Counted from the first letter of the stretch, positions 28,691 through 38,900 are shown. The stretch: 64,000 bases of DNA from JAUIAI01 sp041396685 (GCA_041396685.1 JAWKYD010000018.1:104051-168050); one strand, 5' to 3'. Notes: a model not told the origin generated them from the sequence alone. A program made the numbers and translations.

Positions 28691-30601
28691 CTAGCCCGCC
28701 TCATCTGCGGTCGAAGGTTCTAAATCGACCACTCGTACCAGAAGTGCCGATCTCCTCATCCCGTTCGGAGTGCTATCGCCGGCAGCGAGGTCATCGCCCC
28801 GCATGATCGTCGCATAGGCGTTGTCGTTACCGTCGCTCTTCAGGAGCTTCGGTTTCGCACCGGATTTCACCGGCGATTCGGCCTCGCCTCGCTCAAACTT
28901 TAAGAAGAAGGTCTTATCGCTCTTGATGCAGTCGAAGGCATTCCGCCCGTTCGCGTGGACAGAGTTGCTGTCGCGACTCAGCACAGCGTCCCTTATCTCG
29001 TCGCAGGCCTGCTCGCTCAGGACCAGGCGATGGACAGGTTTTCCCTCCGCGCTGCGCCCGACAATAACCGCCGACTCCAGCTCGTCTTGAATGAGCCGCT
29101 GAGCATTTCCATGCTCGTCCACATAGAAAACTGAAGTCACGACGGGAAAGTAGGCGGGCATCCGCGCGAGCTGTCCGATACGCCCAAAGTCAGACACCAG
29201 CTTCTGCTGCAGTTCCAGCGCGAATTGTTCTCGCAAGCGGCCGATTCGACGCAGTTTCCCGCCGTTCGCAAGCGCGGCGGCGAATTCCTCCCAGCTCAGC
29301 GACTTGACATTCTTCAGGTCCCAACTCACCCACATTCGGCTGTCGTCCGGCAGGATCACGATTGGCGTTCGCGTCGGCCGCGGTTCATACGTCCAGTTTT
29401 CGGGGAGCAGCGGCTCCAACGTTCCAGAAAGAAGCAGGACACGCTTCGCACTGTGCCGAACAAGGTCGCACGCGGGGGTTATCACAAGGCAAACCTCAGG
29501 CGTCGTCTGCCCGTCGTCGCCAACCCAACGCATTACATCGCCAAAGAGAATATCCGGGACGCCATCCGTTTCCGTCAGAGCTAGGCGGCGCGGGTTGACA
29601 AAGATCATACGGTGGACGAGTTCCTGCAAGTCCGGCGATCCCCGCAGATGCGGCGCGGGATACTTCGTTACATCTATCGAATTCAGTCCGAGCGACGCGG
29701 CAATCGTATCGGAGTCCCGTTCGATCTCGTGTTGAAGCACGCGGTCGGCTACATCGAGCAAGTAATCGCCGAGCTTTTCGCCTTCGGCCTCCAGAACGAG
29801 GGCCTGTATCTGCCCCAGGTCGGGCAAGTCGAGGCGCCGCAGAAGCCCGATAAACCGCTTACGGGCGCTATCAAGGCCTTTGTCCCAGGCATGGACGAAT
29901 CGCGCCACGCGTTGCGCGTCTGGGAGGTGCGTCACCAATCGAAACAGAATGTTCTCGAGAGCCCCTTCTTTCGCGAGATCCATCTTGCTAATGACCCGGA
30001 AGAAAGTCCCGAGAAGACCCGCCGAATCGCGAAACTCATTCCTCCTCTCTTGCAGATGCGGGCTTCGCGACATCAGCACGACAAGCGGCGGACTGTCATT
30101 CCTGTGTTCAACAAGCTCGCGCACTCGGCTAATGGCGCATCGGAAATCGCCTTCTGTTTGCTTATAGCCAAGAAACAGATCGACAAAGATCAGCTGGGCT
30201 GTGCTCGCTGCCACGTCAAGGTCACGGCCCATGCACGTGCAGTTGAGTCCGAGCGCGATCAGGGCCTCAGCTAGCTCGTTCAGTCGCGCTCGCTCCGCCA
30301 CATTTGTGTTCTCGTATTCACTGAACAACGCGCTCCTTGCAGCGGTAGAAAATGCACCACGATTCCTCCAAACCACTTCGATAAATGTTTCCGATGCGAC
30401 CAACTCCTCTAGGTCAGTTTCCTCATAGCGCGGATACAGCTGACCGAGCTGCGTGCGGTCGCTCTCCTCGAGATCGTCGAAGAACGTAGACCACGACTCA
30501 GCAGCGAGCTCGTCTGGGCGCGGGGCATCGTCAAACACGTCATCAATGACAACTGCACGTTCAATTGCCCGTTCTTTCAGTAGTGCGCGCAAATCCGTCA
30601 T
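28691..30601 (-). CDS. Atypical receiver-like domain protein, partner of the GHKL ATPase
   Basis: A 636-residue protein, last gene of the minus-strand restriction operon; its ATG overlaps the GHKL gene stop by 4 nt. The first 210 residues follow the response-regulator layout: acidic pair D20/D21 after a hydrophobic strand (RAVVIDD), candidate phospho-acceptor D141 (LIFVDLFLG), hydroxyl residue S178/S180 (VVLMSRS) and Lys206 (FRVISK). The gap between the acidic pair and D141 is about 75 residues longer than in a standard receiver. The rest (about 430 residues) has no domain I recognise, only LVITPACDLVRHSAKRVLLL near 380 and a beta-rich C-terminus. Probable output protein of a phosphorelay (inference). 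Confidence 0.65.
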   Translation of the reverse strand: MTDLRALLKERAIERAVVIDDVFDDAPRPDELAAESWSTFFDDLEESDRTQLGQLYPRYEETDLEELVASETFIEVVWRNRGAFSTAARSALFSEYENTNVAERARLNELAEALIALGLNCTCMGRDLDVAASTAQLIFVDLFLGYKQTEGDFRCAISRVRELVEHRNDSPPLVVLMSRSPHLQERRNEFRDSAGLLGTFFRVISKMDLAKEGALENILFRLVTHLPDAQRVARFVHAWDKGLDSARKRFIGLLRRLDLPDLGQIQALVLEAEGEKLGDYLLDVADRVLQHEIERDSDTIAASLGLNSIDVTKYPAPHLRGSPDLQELVHRMIFVNPRRLALTETDGVPDILFGDVMRWVGDDGQTTPEVCLVITPACDLVRHSAKRVLLLSGTLEPLLPENWTYEPRPTRTPIVILPDDSRMWVSWDLKNVKSLSWEEFAAALANGGKLRRIGRLREQFALELQQKLVSDFGRIGQLARMPAYFPVVTSVFYVDEHGNAQRLIQDELESAVIVGRSAEGKPVHRLVLSEQACDEIRDAVLSRDSNSVHANGRNAFDCIKSDKTFFLKFERGEAESPVKSGAKPKLLKSDGNDNAYATIMRGDDLAAGDSTPNGMRRSALLVRVVDLEPSTADEAG

Positions 30602-32053
30602 GGAACCTTAACCTCATCGGGCAGCAGTAAAACGAATCGGTGCAGCCGACCGGTGTCCTTGCTCACCTGGTCATCTACGAAGAGTTCGCCACGGTGATAC
30701 TCCGCGCAGTCCCGCGCAATGTAGAGGCCGAGGCCACGTCGCTTGGATTTCTCCTTCAGCGAGAAGAACGCCCGAAACACTTTTTCCTTGTTCTCGACGG
30801 CGATACCACGTCCGTTATCCTCGTAGGTCATACGGAGCGGGTCCGCAGCCAACGTAATCGTGATGCACGGCTCAAAGTCCCGTTCATGCTCCTTGCGAAG
30901 TTCAAGCCAATACACCGAATTGGACAGTAGGTTCTCGATGATTTGCACCATCATGCCCTTGACGGCCTTCACGCGCACGCGCGTCGACGGCAGCTTCAAC
31001 TTGAGCTCGATCTCGTGGCGCCTAAACTGCGCCTCATGGCTACTTAGCACCTCTCTAATCAGGCCGCTGAAATCAAAGACCTCCTTGCGCTGTCGTCCGG
31101 ACACGCTCAGTGGGTCAAGAACTCGGACGCGTTTGCTCACTGCCGTCATCTCTGAGCGCAGTGAGTCAAGTAGGGCCGCCGTTTGCTGCGGAAGCGCCCT
31201 GCCGCGCAGCGCCTCCAGCGCCGCTAGAGCGTTCTCCGTCGCCCGAGCAAGCTCGTGCGCCACGACCTCGACGAGCAGCCCCACTCCAGCCATCTGTAGC
31301 ATCTGCCGGTTCTCGTTCTCTACTTCCACGACGCGCTGCTCGGCGCGGTCATAGAGCTCCTTGATCTCCGCGAAGGCATGCTGCAACTCGTTGAGAAGAG
31401 GTAACGACTCAGGCGTGACCTTTCGTATATGGTTGATTGCTGTCTTCGCGCGCTTCTCCAGGGTCTCAACCTCAGTTCGCGCCCCCTTCATGTCAATCGG
31501 CTGATTCTTGTGGCGCCGCTCGACATCCTTCAGGAACTCGCGAAGCTGCGACTGAAAAGCGAGCTGCAGAAGGCTGATAAATGCCTGTTGCTCGGGGCAG
31601 ACCCGTAGCCCTTCACGGTTCGTTTGGTCGACAAGCTTCGAATTGCCTAAACGCGAGATCGCAACTCGACCAACGAACTGTGTCTTATTGAGCAAGTAGC
31701 CGGTGCTCGCAAGCGCCCGCCGGTCCATCGCGAGCCAGTCGTCGTCGTCTTCGCCGTAAGGAAGGACCCTGAAGTTGTCGCGGAACAACAATATTCCGGA
31801 CCAGCGCTTCTGAAGGTCGCGCACTACTTTCTGATCGCCAATGCTGTCGATACGCGTTAGGCGCTGCCGATTGAACCAGTACGCTTCGAACTGAAAGCCG
31901 CCCAAGTCCTGCAACGCAGTCATCGGCACGTCGCCCGAAGTCCCGCCAATGGCTCCTTCGAGATCAGGGTAAGTGAACGTCCGATTCTCGACTTCATGCG
32001 GATGCTCGAAGCCAAGATCTATCGCCTCGAAGCGACACTCCAGGACAGGTGCT

Positions 32054-32061
32054 CCTTCCAC
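32054..32061. repeat. IS66 target-site duplication, left copy
   Basis: CCTTCCAC directly before the left inverted repeat; the identical octamer follows the right end at 34414-34421. Eight-base duplications are typical of IS66-family insertion. Confidence 0.95.
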
Positions 32062-32145
32062 GTAAGCACCTATTCCGCGACGTCGTAGATCTCTGCGATT
32101 CGGCCTCGTAATCTGCTGCCTGGTCAATACATCAGGAGCGAGAAG

Positions 32146-32463
32146 ATGAGCAGCGTGGTGTCGATGTCAGCAGGGGTTATGCGCCGCAAGCGACGAAGCG
32201 AACAGCAGTGGGCAGAGGTGGTTGCTCGATATGAGTCGAGCGCCCAATCGCAGAGCGAGTTCTGCCGCGGCGAAGGCATCTCGGTGGCGAGCCTGTGCAA
32301 GTGGCGTCAACGCCTTGGCGGCGATGAGCGCGGTCGACGCGATGATTCGGTGGCAACCGAGTTCGTGCGCTTCGAGCCGACGGTCGAGACTGCGCCCACC
32401 ACCGGCATCACGATCCGGCTCGATCTGGGCGCTGGCGTGGTGCTCGAGATCCACCGCCACTGA
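32146..32463 (+). CDS. tnpA: IS66 accessory protein TnpA
   Basis: A 105-residue protein, the IS66 orfA, with a transposase-type helix-turn-helix (SQSEFCRGEGISVASLCKWR) at about residues 36-55. It may bind the IS ends. Two later Met codons (residues 7 and 12) are also possible starts. Confidence 0.9.
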   Translation: MSSVVSMSAGVMRRKRRSEQQWAEVVARYESSAQSQSEFCRGEGISVASLCKWRQRLGGDERGRRDDSVATEFVRFEPTVETAPTTGITIRLDLGAGVVLEIHRH

Positions 32464-32464
32464 G

Positions 32465-32842
32465 ATGCCCACACTGCCGCACGGCGTGCGGGTGTTCGTG
32501 TGCACGCGCGCTACCGACATGCGTAAGAGCTTCGATGGCCTGGTCGGTCTGACCCGCCAGGTGCTTGGCCAGGATCCGATCTCGGGCGATCTGTTCGTGT
32601 TCGTGAACCGTAAGGGAACCATGGTCAAGGTGTTGTACTGGTCGCGCGGCGGATTCTGCCTGTGGGCCAAGCGACTGGAGCGTGGCCGGTTCGCCGCATT
32701 CAGCGGCGATGCCATCACGGCCACCCTCACCGACACGCAGTTGATGATGTGGCTCGATGGAATCGATCTGCAGAGTGCGCGCCAGAGAATACGCTTCGAT
32801 CTGCCCGCGCGGCGCGCGGCATCTGCCACAATGCGCGCATGA
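32465..32842 (+). CDS. tnpB: IS66 accessory protein TnpB
   Basis: A 125-residue IS66 Orf2-like protein, starting one base after the tnpA stop. Family features are ATDMRKSFDGLVGLT near residue 15, GDLFVFVNRKGTMVKVLYW and GFCLWAKRLERGRF. It is needed for IS66 transposition, but its biochemical role is unclear. Its stop overlaps the tnpC start (ATGA). Confidence 0.95.
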   Translation: MPTLPHGVRVFVCTRATDMRKSFDGLVGLTRQVLGQDPISGDLFVFVNRKGTMVKVLYWSRGGFCLWAKRLERGRFAAFSGDAITATLTDTQLMMWLDGIDLQSARQRIRFDLPARRAASATMRA

Positions 32843-34392
32843 ACCCCGCGACATCTGAGCCGATAATCGAGCTGCCCCAATCGCAGTTCGATGCGATGCG
32901 CGAGCAAATCGATTCGCTGCAATCGCAGCTCGATTGGTTCAAGCGCCAGCTCTTCGGTCACAAGAGCGAGAAGCGCCCCGCGCTCGAACACGACCAGGCG
33001 GCGCTGTTCGAGCGCACTGCCGCCGATGCGAAGCTCGGCGAGCAGACCGTGACGGTACCCGAGCACAAGCGTCGCAAGCACCGCAGCGGCGACGAGGTCA
33101 ACGAGGCGGGACTGCGCTTCACCGAAGACGTGCCGGTGCGCACGATCCGGCTCTCGTGCCCCGAGCTCGATGGCCCCGATGCCGACCAGTACGAGATCAT
33201 CGACTACAAGGAGAGCCTGAGGCTGGCGCGCCAGCCGGGCTCGCACGTGGTGCTGCGCTATGAACGGCCGGTCATCAGGGCCAAGGCCGACGGCACGATC
33301 ACCACGGTAGCCGCCCCGCTGGGGGTGCTCGATCACGCCCAGGTCGATGTGAGCATGCTGGCCGGGCTGTTGATCGACAAATTCCAGTGGCACTTGCCCC
33401 TGTACCGTCAACACCAACGCCTGGCTGCCGAGGGGATCACCCTTGCGCCGGCGACGATCGAGGCCTGGGTCAAGCGCACGGTCGAGTTGCTGGGGCCGGT
33501 GGCCGCGGCGATCAAGGCGGCGATCGTATCGGGCGACTATCTGAAGGTCGACGAGACGCCGATCAAGGCCGGGCGCATGAAGAGCAGCAGCGGCCAGGGC
33601 AAGATGAAGACCGGATGGCTGTGGCCGATCCTGGGCGAGCACGGTGACATCGCGTTCACGTACTCAGAGGAGCGCGGCGCCAAGGTGGTGCGCGAGCTGC
33701 TGGGCGAGCAGTTCAAGGGCACGATCCAGACCGACGGCTACGAGATCTATGCCCGCTACGCCGCCAAGCAGCCCGAGTGCACGCATGCGCTGTGCTGGGC
33801 ACATACGCGGCGCACCTTCATCAAGGCCGAGGCGGGCGAACCGCAGGTGGTGGGTCAGGCGCTGGAGATGATCCGGGCGTTGTACAAGATCGAGAAAGAA
33901 TTGCGCGACCACGGGGCCGACTCGGAAACGATCCTGGCCACCCGCACCGAACTCAGCGAGCCGATCGTGGACAAGTTCTTCGGCTGGGTGAACGAACAGA
34001 TCGCCGACCCGGGGCTGTTGCCCAAGAGCCCGCTGGCCAGGGCGCTGAACTACGCCAGGGAGCGCGAAGCGGGCTTACGAGTGTTCCTGAAAGACGCTTG
34101 GGTGGCACTCGATACCAATGACCTGGAGCGCGCCCTGCGAGTCGTGCCGATGGGTCGCAAAAACTGGATGTTCTGTACGAGCGAACTCGGCGCACGCCAT
34201 GTGGCCATCGTACAGACGATCATCGCCACCTGCCGGGCGCATGGCATCGACACCTACACCTACCTGGTCGATGTGCTGCTGCGAATCAACCAGCATCCGG
34301 CCAACAAGATCGACGAGCTCACACCGCGGCAGTGGCAGCAGCGATTCGCGGCCGATCCACTGCGATCAGATCTGGTGACAACGGGTCAATGA
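32839..34392 (+). CDS. tnpC: IS66 transposase TnpC
   Basis: A 517-residue DDE transposase. An N-terminal coiled-coil/leucine-zipper (QIDSLQSQLDWFKRQLFGHK) precedes the catalytic core with VDETPIKAG (first Asp), QTDGYEIYARY (second Asp) and DTNDLERALRVVPMGRKNW (Glu). The region where many IS66 transposases carry a four-Cys zinc finger has only one Cys here, as in one IS66 subgroup. It ends DPLRSDLVTTGQ, 21 bp before the right IS end. Full length. Confidence 0.96.
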   Translation: MNPATSEPIIELPQSQFDAMREQIDSLQSQLDWFKRQLFGHKSEKRPALEHDQAALFERTAADAKLGEQTVTVPEHKRRKHRSGDEVNEAGLRFTEDVPVRTIRLSCPELDGPDADQYEIIDYKESLRLARQPGSHVVLRYERPVIRAKADGTITTVAAPLGVLDHAQVDVSMLAGLLIDKFQWHLPLYRQHQRLAAEGITLAPATIEAWVKRTVELLGPVAAAIKAAIVSGDYLKVDETPIKAGRMKSSSGQGKMKTGWLWPILGEHGDIAFTYSEERGAKVVRELLGEQFKGTIQTDGYEIYARYAAKQPECTHALCWAHTRRTFIKAEAGEPQVVGQALEMIRALYKIEKELRDHGADSETILATRTELSEPIVDKFFGWVNEQIADPGLLPKSPLARALNYAREREAGLRVFLKDAWVALDTNDLERALRVVPMGRKNWMFCTSELGARHVAIVQTIIATCRAHGIDTYTYLVDVLLRINQHPANKIDELTPRQWQQRFAADPLRSDLVTTGQ

Positions 34393-34413
34393 CGTCGTAG
34401 ATTGGGTGCTTAC

Positions 34414-34421
34414 CCTTCCAC
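34414..34421. repeat. IS66 target-site duplication, right copy
   Basis: CCTTCCAC directly after the right inverted repeat, identical to 32054-32061. Confidence 0.95.
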
Positions 34422-35364
34422 GTAACAAAAGCGGCCCTTCACTGACGCGTGTGCGTGACCGAGCAGGCGTCGGTCCATATGCGCGACAGACACCCGTTCT
34501 CCATTCCAAAACATCGCGATACGCGGCCGGCGCTTCGCGTCTGTGAAAGGATCAGTCAGACGTGCGAAGTCATGCTCACACAGGTGCCGCACTCGATCGT
34601 GCGACCAGTCCGCAGCCACAGCACCGATGATCAACCGCGTTCCGCTCCAATCCCTGGCGGGCTTGGCGTCGCCGCGCTCCGGCGCGATGTCAATCTCATC
34701 AAGCATGGCGTCAAGATCGCCGAACAGGCTCCAGTCGATCTTCAGCAGATTCAACCGCTCGTCTTTTCGCTGTGCCGTTTCGACAGTCAACGTATCTCCA
34801 AGTCGCATCGCGGACAGGCGGCCGATTCCTTTTTCGCCGAGATACGGCGGGTGCTCCGCGCTCTTGACGGTTGATGTGAGCGCCGCATCAATCGCGCGCT
34901 TTCTGGATGGAGTGCCAATCACTAGGTAGTTGTCCAGCAAGTCTTGCTTCGACATGCCCGTGCCTTCGTCGGAAACGACTATTCGATTCTCTCTGGCATA
35001 GGCGCGATCCAAGGCCTCAACAAACTCCTTTTGTTGACTGGCACCGTTCAATTCACACTTGAACCGCTCTGCAGCCTCGACGGAAGCATTCGGTTCCAGC
35101 GCGGCCACTATGTCCGCGCGAATCCGCGCGATATCCGGTGACGCCTTCGCCAGGCGGGAACGGAACCTCAGGTAATGGTTGCGCCGCAACACGATCTCGA
35201 ACCGGACTTCTGCGCCAGTCGGCGACTGCGCGTCAAAAGCGTTCTTTATCAACTCGTAGAACGCAATGACATCCGAGCTGATTAGCTCAGCACCTAGCTC
35301 CAGAACCGTGCGGGCAGAGATCTTGAACAAGGAGCGTCTCTCCTTCTTGCTTGACAAAGAAACT

Positions 35365-35607
35365 TCAGCGGTAAGCGACCGGGCAAGCTATCCCGCCCAA
35401 TCGCATACAAGGCTTCGCCGCAATTAGAAACCCCGCAATCGTTGGTGCTGCACCTACGAACTCGCCGCACCCAGCGTCCCTCTTGAGCTGGTCTGGGCCG
35501 ACGTGCATGGGCCCCAAGGCACCTGCCAAGCTCGCTCCTGGGATGCAAGCGCCAATCAGATCGTCGAATAACCTAACGATGGTATTCATCACTTCGTCTG
35601 TCATCAA
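35365..35607 (-). CDS. Small hypothetical ORF (80 aa) in the restriction operon
   Basis: Starts in a 4-nt ATGA overlap with the end of the DptH-like gene and stops 7 bp before the GHKL gene start, so it fills the gap between two operon genes exactly. The N-terminus (MMTDEVMNTIVRLFDDLIG) is amphipathic, followed by a Gly/Ala-rich hydrophobic stretch that might be one membrane segment. No homology recognised. The overlap supports translation; the low-complexity composition argues against certainty. Confidence 0.4.
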   Translation of the reverse strand: MMTDEVMNTIVRLFDDLIGACIPGASLAGALGPMHVGPDQLKRDAGCGEFVGAAPTIAGFLIAAKPCMRLGGIACPVAYR

Positions 35608-35969
35608 AGGGTGCCGCCTTCAGTCTCGTCGTCCGCCCAAATCGCGCCGACGACCGCTTCAATGTCTTCGTCGGACAAGAACGGGGCCTGAGCGAAGACG
35701 AGCCCCTGCTCGCCGTTGAGTTTGGCTGCAAGGTGGCCACGGCCCAATAGCAGCTCAGCTCCGGGTCTATCAAGTGCGATTTTCGAGGTGGCTTCGCTGG
35801 AGACCTTCAAGATCAGCCGATTCCCGAGATTCTCGCGAAGCTGCATGGGCATCACGTCCTTGTCAGGACGCTGCGCAGCGAAGATCAGATGGATCCCGGC
35901 CGCACGTGCCTTCACACCGAGGCGCTGGACCGCCGCGCTGACGGCTGCCTTGTAGCCATCGTCGAGCAT
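35604..35969 (-). CDS. C-terminal fragment of the DptH-like translocase (frameshifted part)
   Basis: About 121 residues from ATG 35969 carrying the second half of an FtsK/HerA ATPase core: VKARAAGIHLIFAAQRPDKD, RLILKVSSEATSKIAL and GAELLLGRGHLAAK, the equivalents of FtsK motifs after Walker B. The upstream stop and this ATG overlap as TGATG. Adding one base (a TGG codon after DEFAD) would join it to the large gene as one protein of about 1806 residues. It is either a frameshifted tail or a separately translated, coupled subunit. Confidence 0.8.
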   Translation of the reverse strand: MLDDGYKAAVSAAVQRLGVKARAAGIHLIFAAQRPDKDVMPMQLRENLGNRLILKVSSEATSKIALDRPGAELLLGRGHLAAKLNGEQGLVFAQAPFLSDEDIEAVVGAIWADDETEGGTL

Positions 35970-38900
35970 CAATCTGCGAACTCATCGTGAACCAAAAAGA
36001 CCATCGGGAGCCGCGCCTCGGGCGACACCTTTGAGTTGTACGTCGGCAGGTCGCGCGCTCGCGCCGCAGCAAATGCGCGATAGCGGCCCTCCATCTCTTC
36101 GACCAAAGCCTTCAGTACTTCAGAGGCCTTCTCCTTGGTGGTAATGATCTCATCGCGCATATGCGGCAAATCCGCCAGGGGCGCGTAGTCCACGCCCATC
36201 TTCGGATCAATCAAGATGATCTGAGCTAGATCCTTGGAATTGGTTGCGGCGATGTCCAGTAGCAGCGCTTGGATGAGCACCGACTTACCGCTGCCGGTCG
36301 CGCCGGCCACGAGCGAATGCGGCTCATGCGAGGAGAGCCCACCGAACTCGGTGCCGAGGTTCAGATACAGCGGCGCGCCGTTGATCTCTTGCACCCCCAA
36401 AAGGAACGACGTATTGATCCCGGCAACATTTCGATTGAGTTCACGACGCGACCAGAGCTCCCAGAGTGAGACGGTCTGGCGCTTCGCCCCGGCCAAGGTC
36501 ACCACAATCTCCCCAGGCTTGGGCTGGACTGTGACGAGGTTGATCGCGTGAGTGGTTAGTAGCTGAGTCCGCTTGTTCTCAATGTCTTCCACCCGCAGGC
36601 GGTCGGACCCCGCCAAGCGAACCAAGCAGCCATTTGGGGTGAGCCGCGTACCCAGAATCGCTGCCTGCAGGCCGTAACTGTTTAGCGCGGCTCTAAGCTT
36701 CTTGGTCACATCCTGCGCCCAATCTTCGCGTTCGGCGTCGGCTTCGGCCCCCCCCGCGACCTTCGATGCAACCAACTCGGCGAGCGACACTCCAAGGTTG
36801 ACGGAGACGGGCGAAACCGGTGTCGGGGCCGAGACCGATTCGTCGGCCTGGGTTGGGCGTCGTGCCGGAGCTTCAGGCTCAAGTACCGGGGTGCTACCTT
36901 CTTGGCCATCGACTTTCCCACCGCCCACAACGGCTACCGTCTCCGCTGGGGGCTCGACGGCCCCCCTAGCCAGCTGTCCGATAGCGGAAAGCCAGGGTAC
37001 GCGCGGAGCAGGCTTCTTGAACGCATGCCCGTCCCAAGGCCGCTGAGGGCCCAAGGCAGATCGCGCTTCGAGGCTATTCGCGTCTTTGGCATAAGCCTCG
37101 ACGAGCTTCCGCAGATCGGGCCGGTCGAAGACTTCTTGCCACGCCTGGACGCCTTCTGCGTCCTCAAGCAGTTCCTGATCGGATGCCGAGGTAGCGCCAG
37201 CATCGGACGTGTGGACGTAGACTTGCGAGTAGCCGCGCAACGAGATTTCAACATCGCCCTCACGCAGCTTAGCTCTGGCCCGTTCCATAAGGCCCGTCAT
37301 CCCCGGATGAATGTCAGCATCAATGAGCATGTCGGCCAGGCGGGCGAGCCACACATCGCGATCGAGCCGTCCCGGATCGCCGAAAATTGCCTCGCGGAAC
37401 AAACCCAGCGTCGCCATTAACTGGTTTCTCGAATCGCGGCGTGCCGTCGCTACGCCATCGGCACCAACGTATTTCGATTCGACGATCGCGATAACGATCC
37501 TTATTCCCTCCTCCCGCTCCTCGACGTTGAGCGCGAGGATATCGGCGATGCGGCTCTCCGACTGCGATAGCCAGCTCGCGTAGTCATCTAGCAGGAAGTA
37601 AGCCGTCAAGACCTGCCCCCCGCCCGCGGCGACCTTGAACTCCTCCGCAAGCAAACGTCGGCTGAGCACGAGGCCGACCATTTCCCCCGCTGAGACGCCG
37701 CGTTTGGCTGCACGGAGCACAATGTCACCGGAAATCGAGAGTGCATCGCGCTCAACCTTTTTGGCGACCTCGTCAATCTCGCTCGTGGCAAGTTGGAGCT
37801 TCAATTCGTCCAGACGACGGCGCACCAATACCCCAAGCAGCCGCAGCTCGGAAGTCGAGCTGACTATCATGTTGCGGCCGTTAGTCGATCCACGCTGATA
37901 GCGGACAATGGTGATTCCGTTATGTTGCAGCTGACGCTTGTCGAGCAGTTCGTCATATGTGGCAACCCACTCGGCCAGGTCGTGTGCGTCCTTGATGATT
38001 CCCGCAAGGACAGGATCTTGTAATGAGATACGCCGAGCGGGCAGAAATCGCTCGTTCAGCGGCGCATCAGTCTGGCGGTAGACTGCCGCGACGGCGGATA
38101 CATAGGCCCATCCCGAGGCCGTCTGCCATGGACAGGTTAGGAAGGTTGTTGACTTGAGCTCGTTCTCACCTGTGGCGCTACGGTAGGACCAGCGCGAGGG
38201 GGCATGCTCCAAGCTGGGCCGATCGTTGGTCCAAGAGACCAGCAGCCATTCCACCTGAGCTGCGCGCGCGACCACATCATGAAGGTAGGCGAGGTCAAAG
38301 GCCTTGAAGCCCTGCGCGCTTTCACGCGGAGTGGCCGAGATTGGCATCACCGAGATTCGCAATTTTGAGATGAAGTTGTCACTGGTCTCACTGACCACGG
38401 GCAAGTCCGGATCTTCACCAGCCTTGTTGACGAGTTCGCCGTAGACGCGGCGTAGCTTCGCCGGGTCCGAGTGACGCACAGACACACTGCATTGGAGCTT
38501 GCCGTCTTCCTGGACCGACGAAAGCTCACGCACTGTTGCCAGCGGCAACTCAGCCGCGTCAGCGTTGTAGAGTACGGCACTGAGATTCGACGCCTCGTGC
38601 GGCTGCAAAGAGACATAGCGCTCCAAGAGCTCGCGCGCCTGCTTGGCAGCCGCCGTCGGATCCACGTCGCTCATGGCGCTATCAACACCGCGAATTGGCG
38701 ACTCCAACAGACTGTAGCCGTTAACCGTACTGCTCTCGGAGAGCAGCGTGGGCGCGCCACCTTTACTAATGACCGCGACTTCCGGGTAAAAAGGGTGCGC
38801 AATCTCGTCCGAGAGCTCGCGCATGAAGATCTCGCGATCGCCGTACAGAATGCTGCCGCTCGAGAGCAGATGGGTCGCGAATCCCGCCACGCGCCGGGAC

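Larger units (their letters stand above)
32062..34413 (+). mobile_element. IS66 family insertion sequence, complete (2352 bp)
   Basis: The ends are imperfect inverted repeats: about 19 of the outer 23 bases match, both beginning GTAAGCACC. They are flanked by a perfect 8-bp duplication, CCTTCCAC. Inside are the three canonical IS66 genes, tnpA, tnpB and tnpC, all intact with normal short spacing. It lies opposite to the interrupted GHKL gene. Perfect duplication and intact genes indicate a recent insertion, probably still mobile. A solo end of a related IS66 copy sits at 44648-44718. Confidence 0.97.
30598..35357 (-). pseudogene. Double-GHKL ATPase/histidine-kinase-like gene interrupted by IS66
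   Basis: Removing IS66 and one 8-bp target copy restores a single in-frame gene of 799 codons; the junction reads CYVEG then APVLECRF. The N-terminal half has a Hsp90/MutL-like Bergerat ATPase: ELIKNAFDA at 35-43, SDEGTGM at 129-135, GEKGIGR at 174-180. The C-terminal half has a histidine-kinase-like module: VVAHELARATENAL near 575 (candidate phospho-His), NLLSNSVYWL near 687, EDNGRGI near 727, GLGLYIARD near 755. No membrane helix, so a cytosolic sensor. As found, the N half is 34410-35357 (315 aa) and the C half is 30598-32127, which could start inside the IS. Confidence 0.85.

Noticed and set aside
33100..33290. Loss of the zinc-finger cysteines in the IS66 transposase as a novelty
   Set aside because: One recognised IS66 subgroup lacks this four-Cys motif, and the catalytic residues are intact.
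32167..33642. 491-codon minus-strand frame inside IS66
   Set aside because: Antisense to tnpA, tnpB and tnpC, with low-information composition. It is not an additional IS gene.
35960..35980. Programmed ribosomal frameshift in the DptH-like gene
   Set aside because: No slippery heptamer or downstream pseudoknot is evident; simple indel or TGATG re-initiation is more likely.
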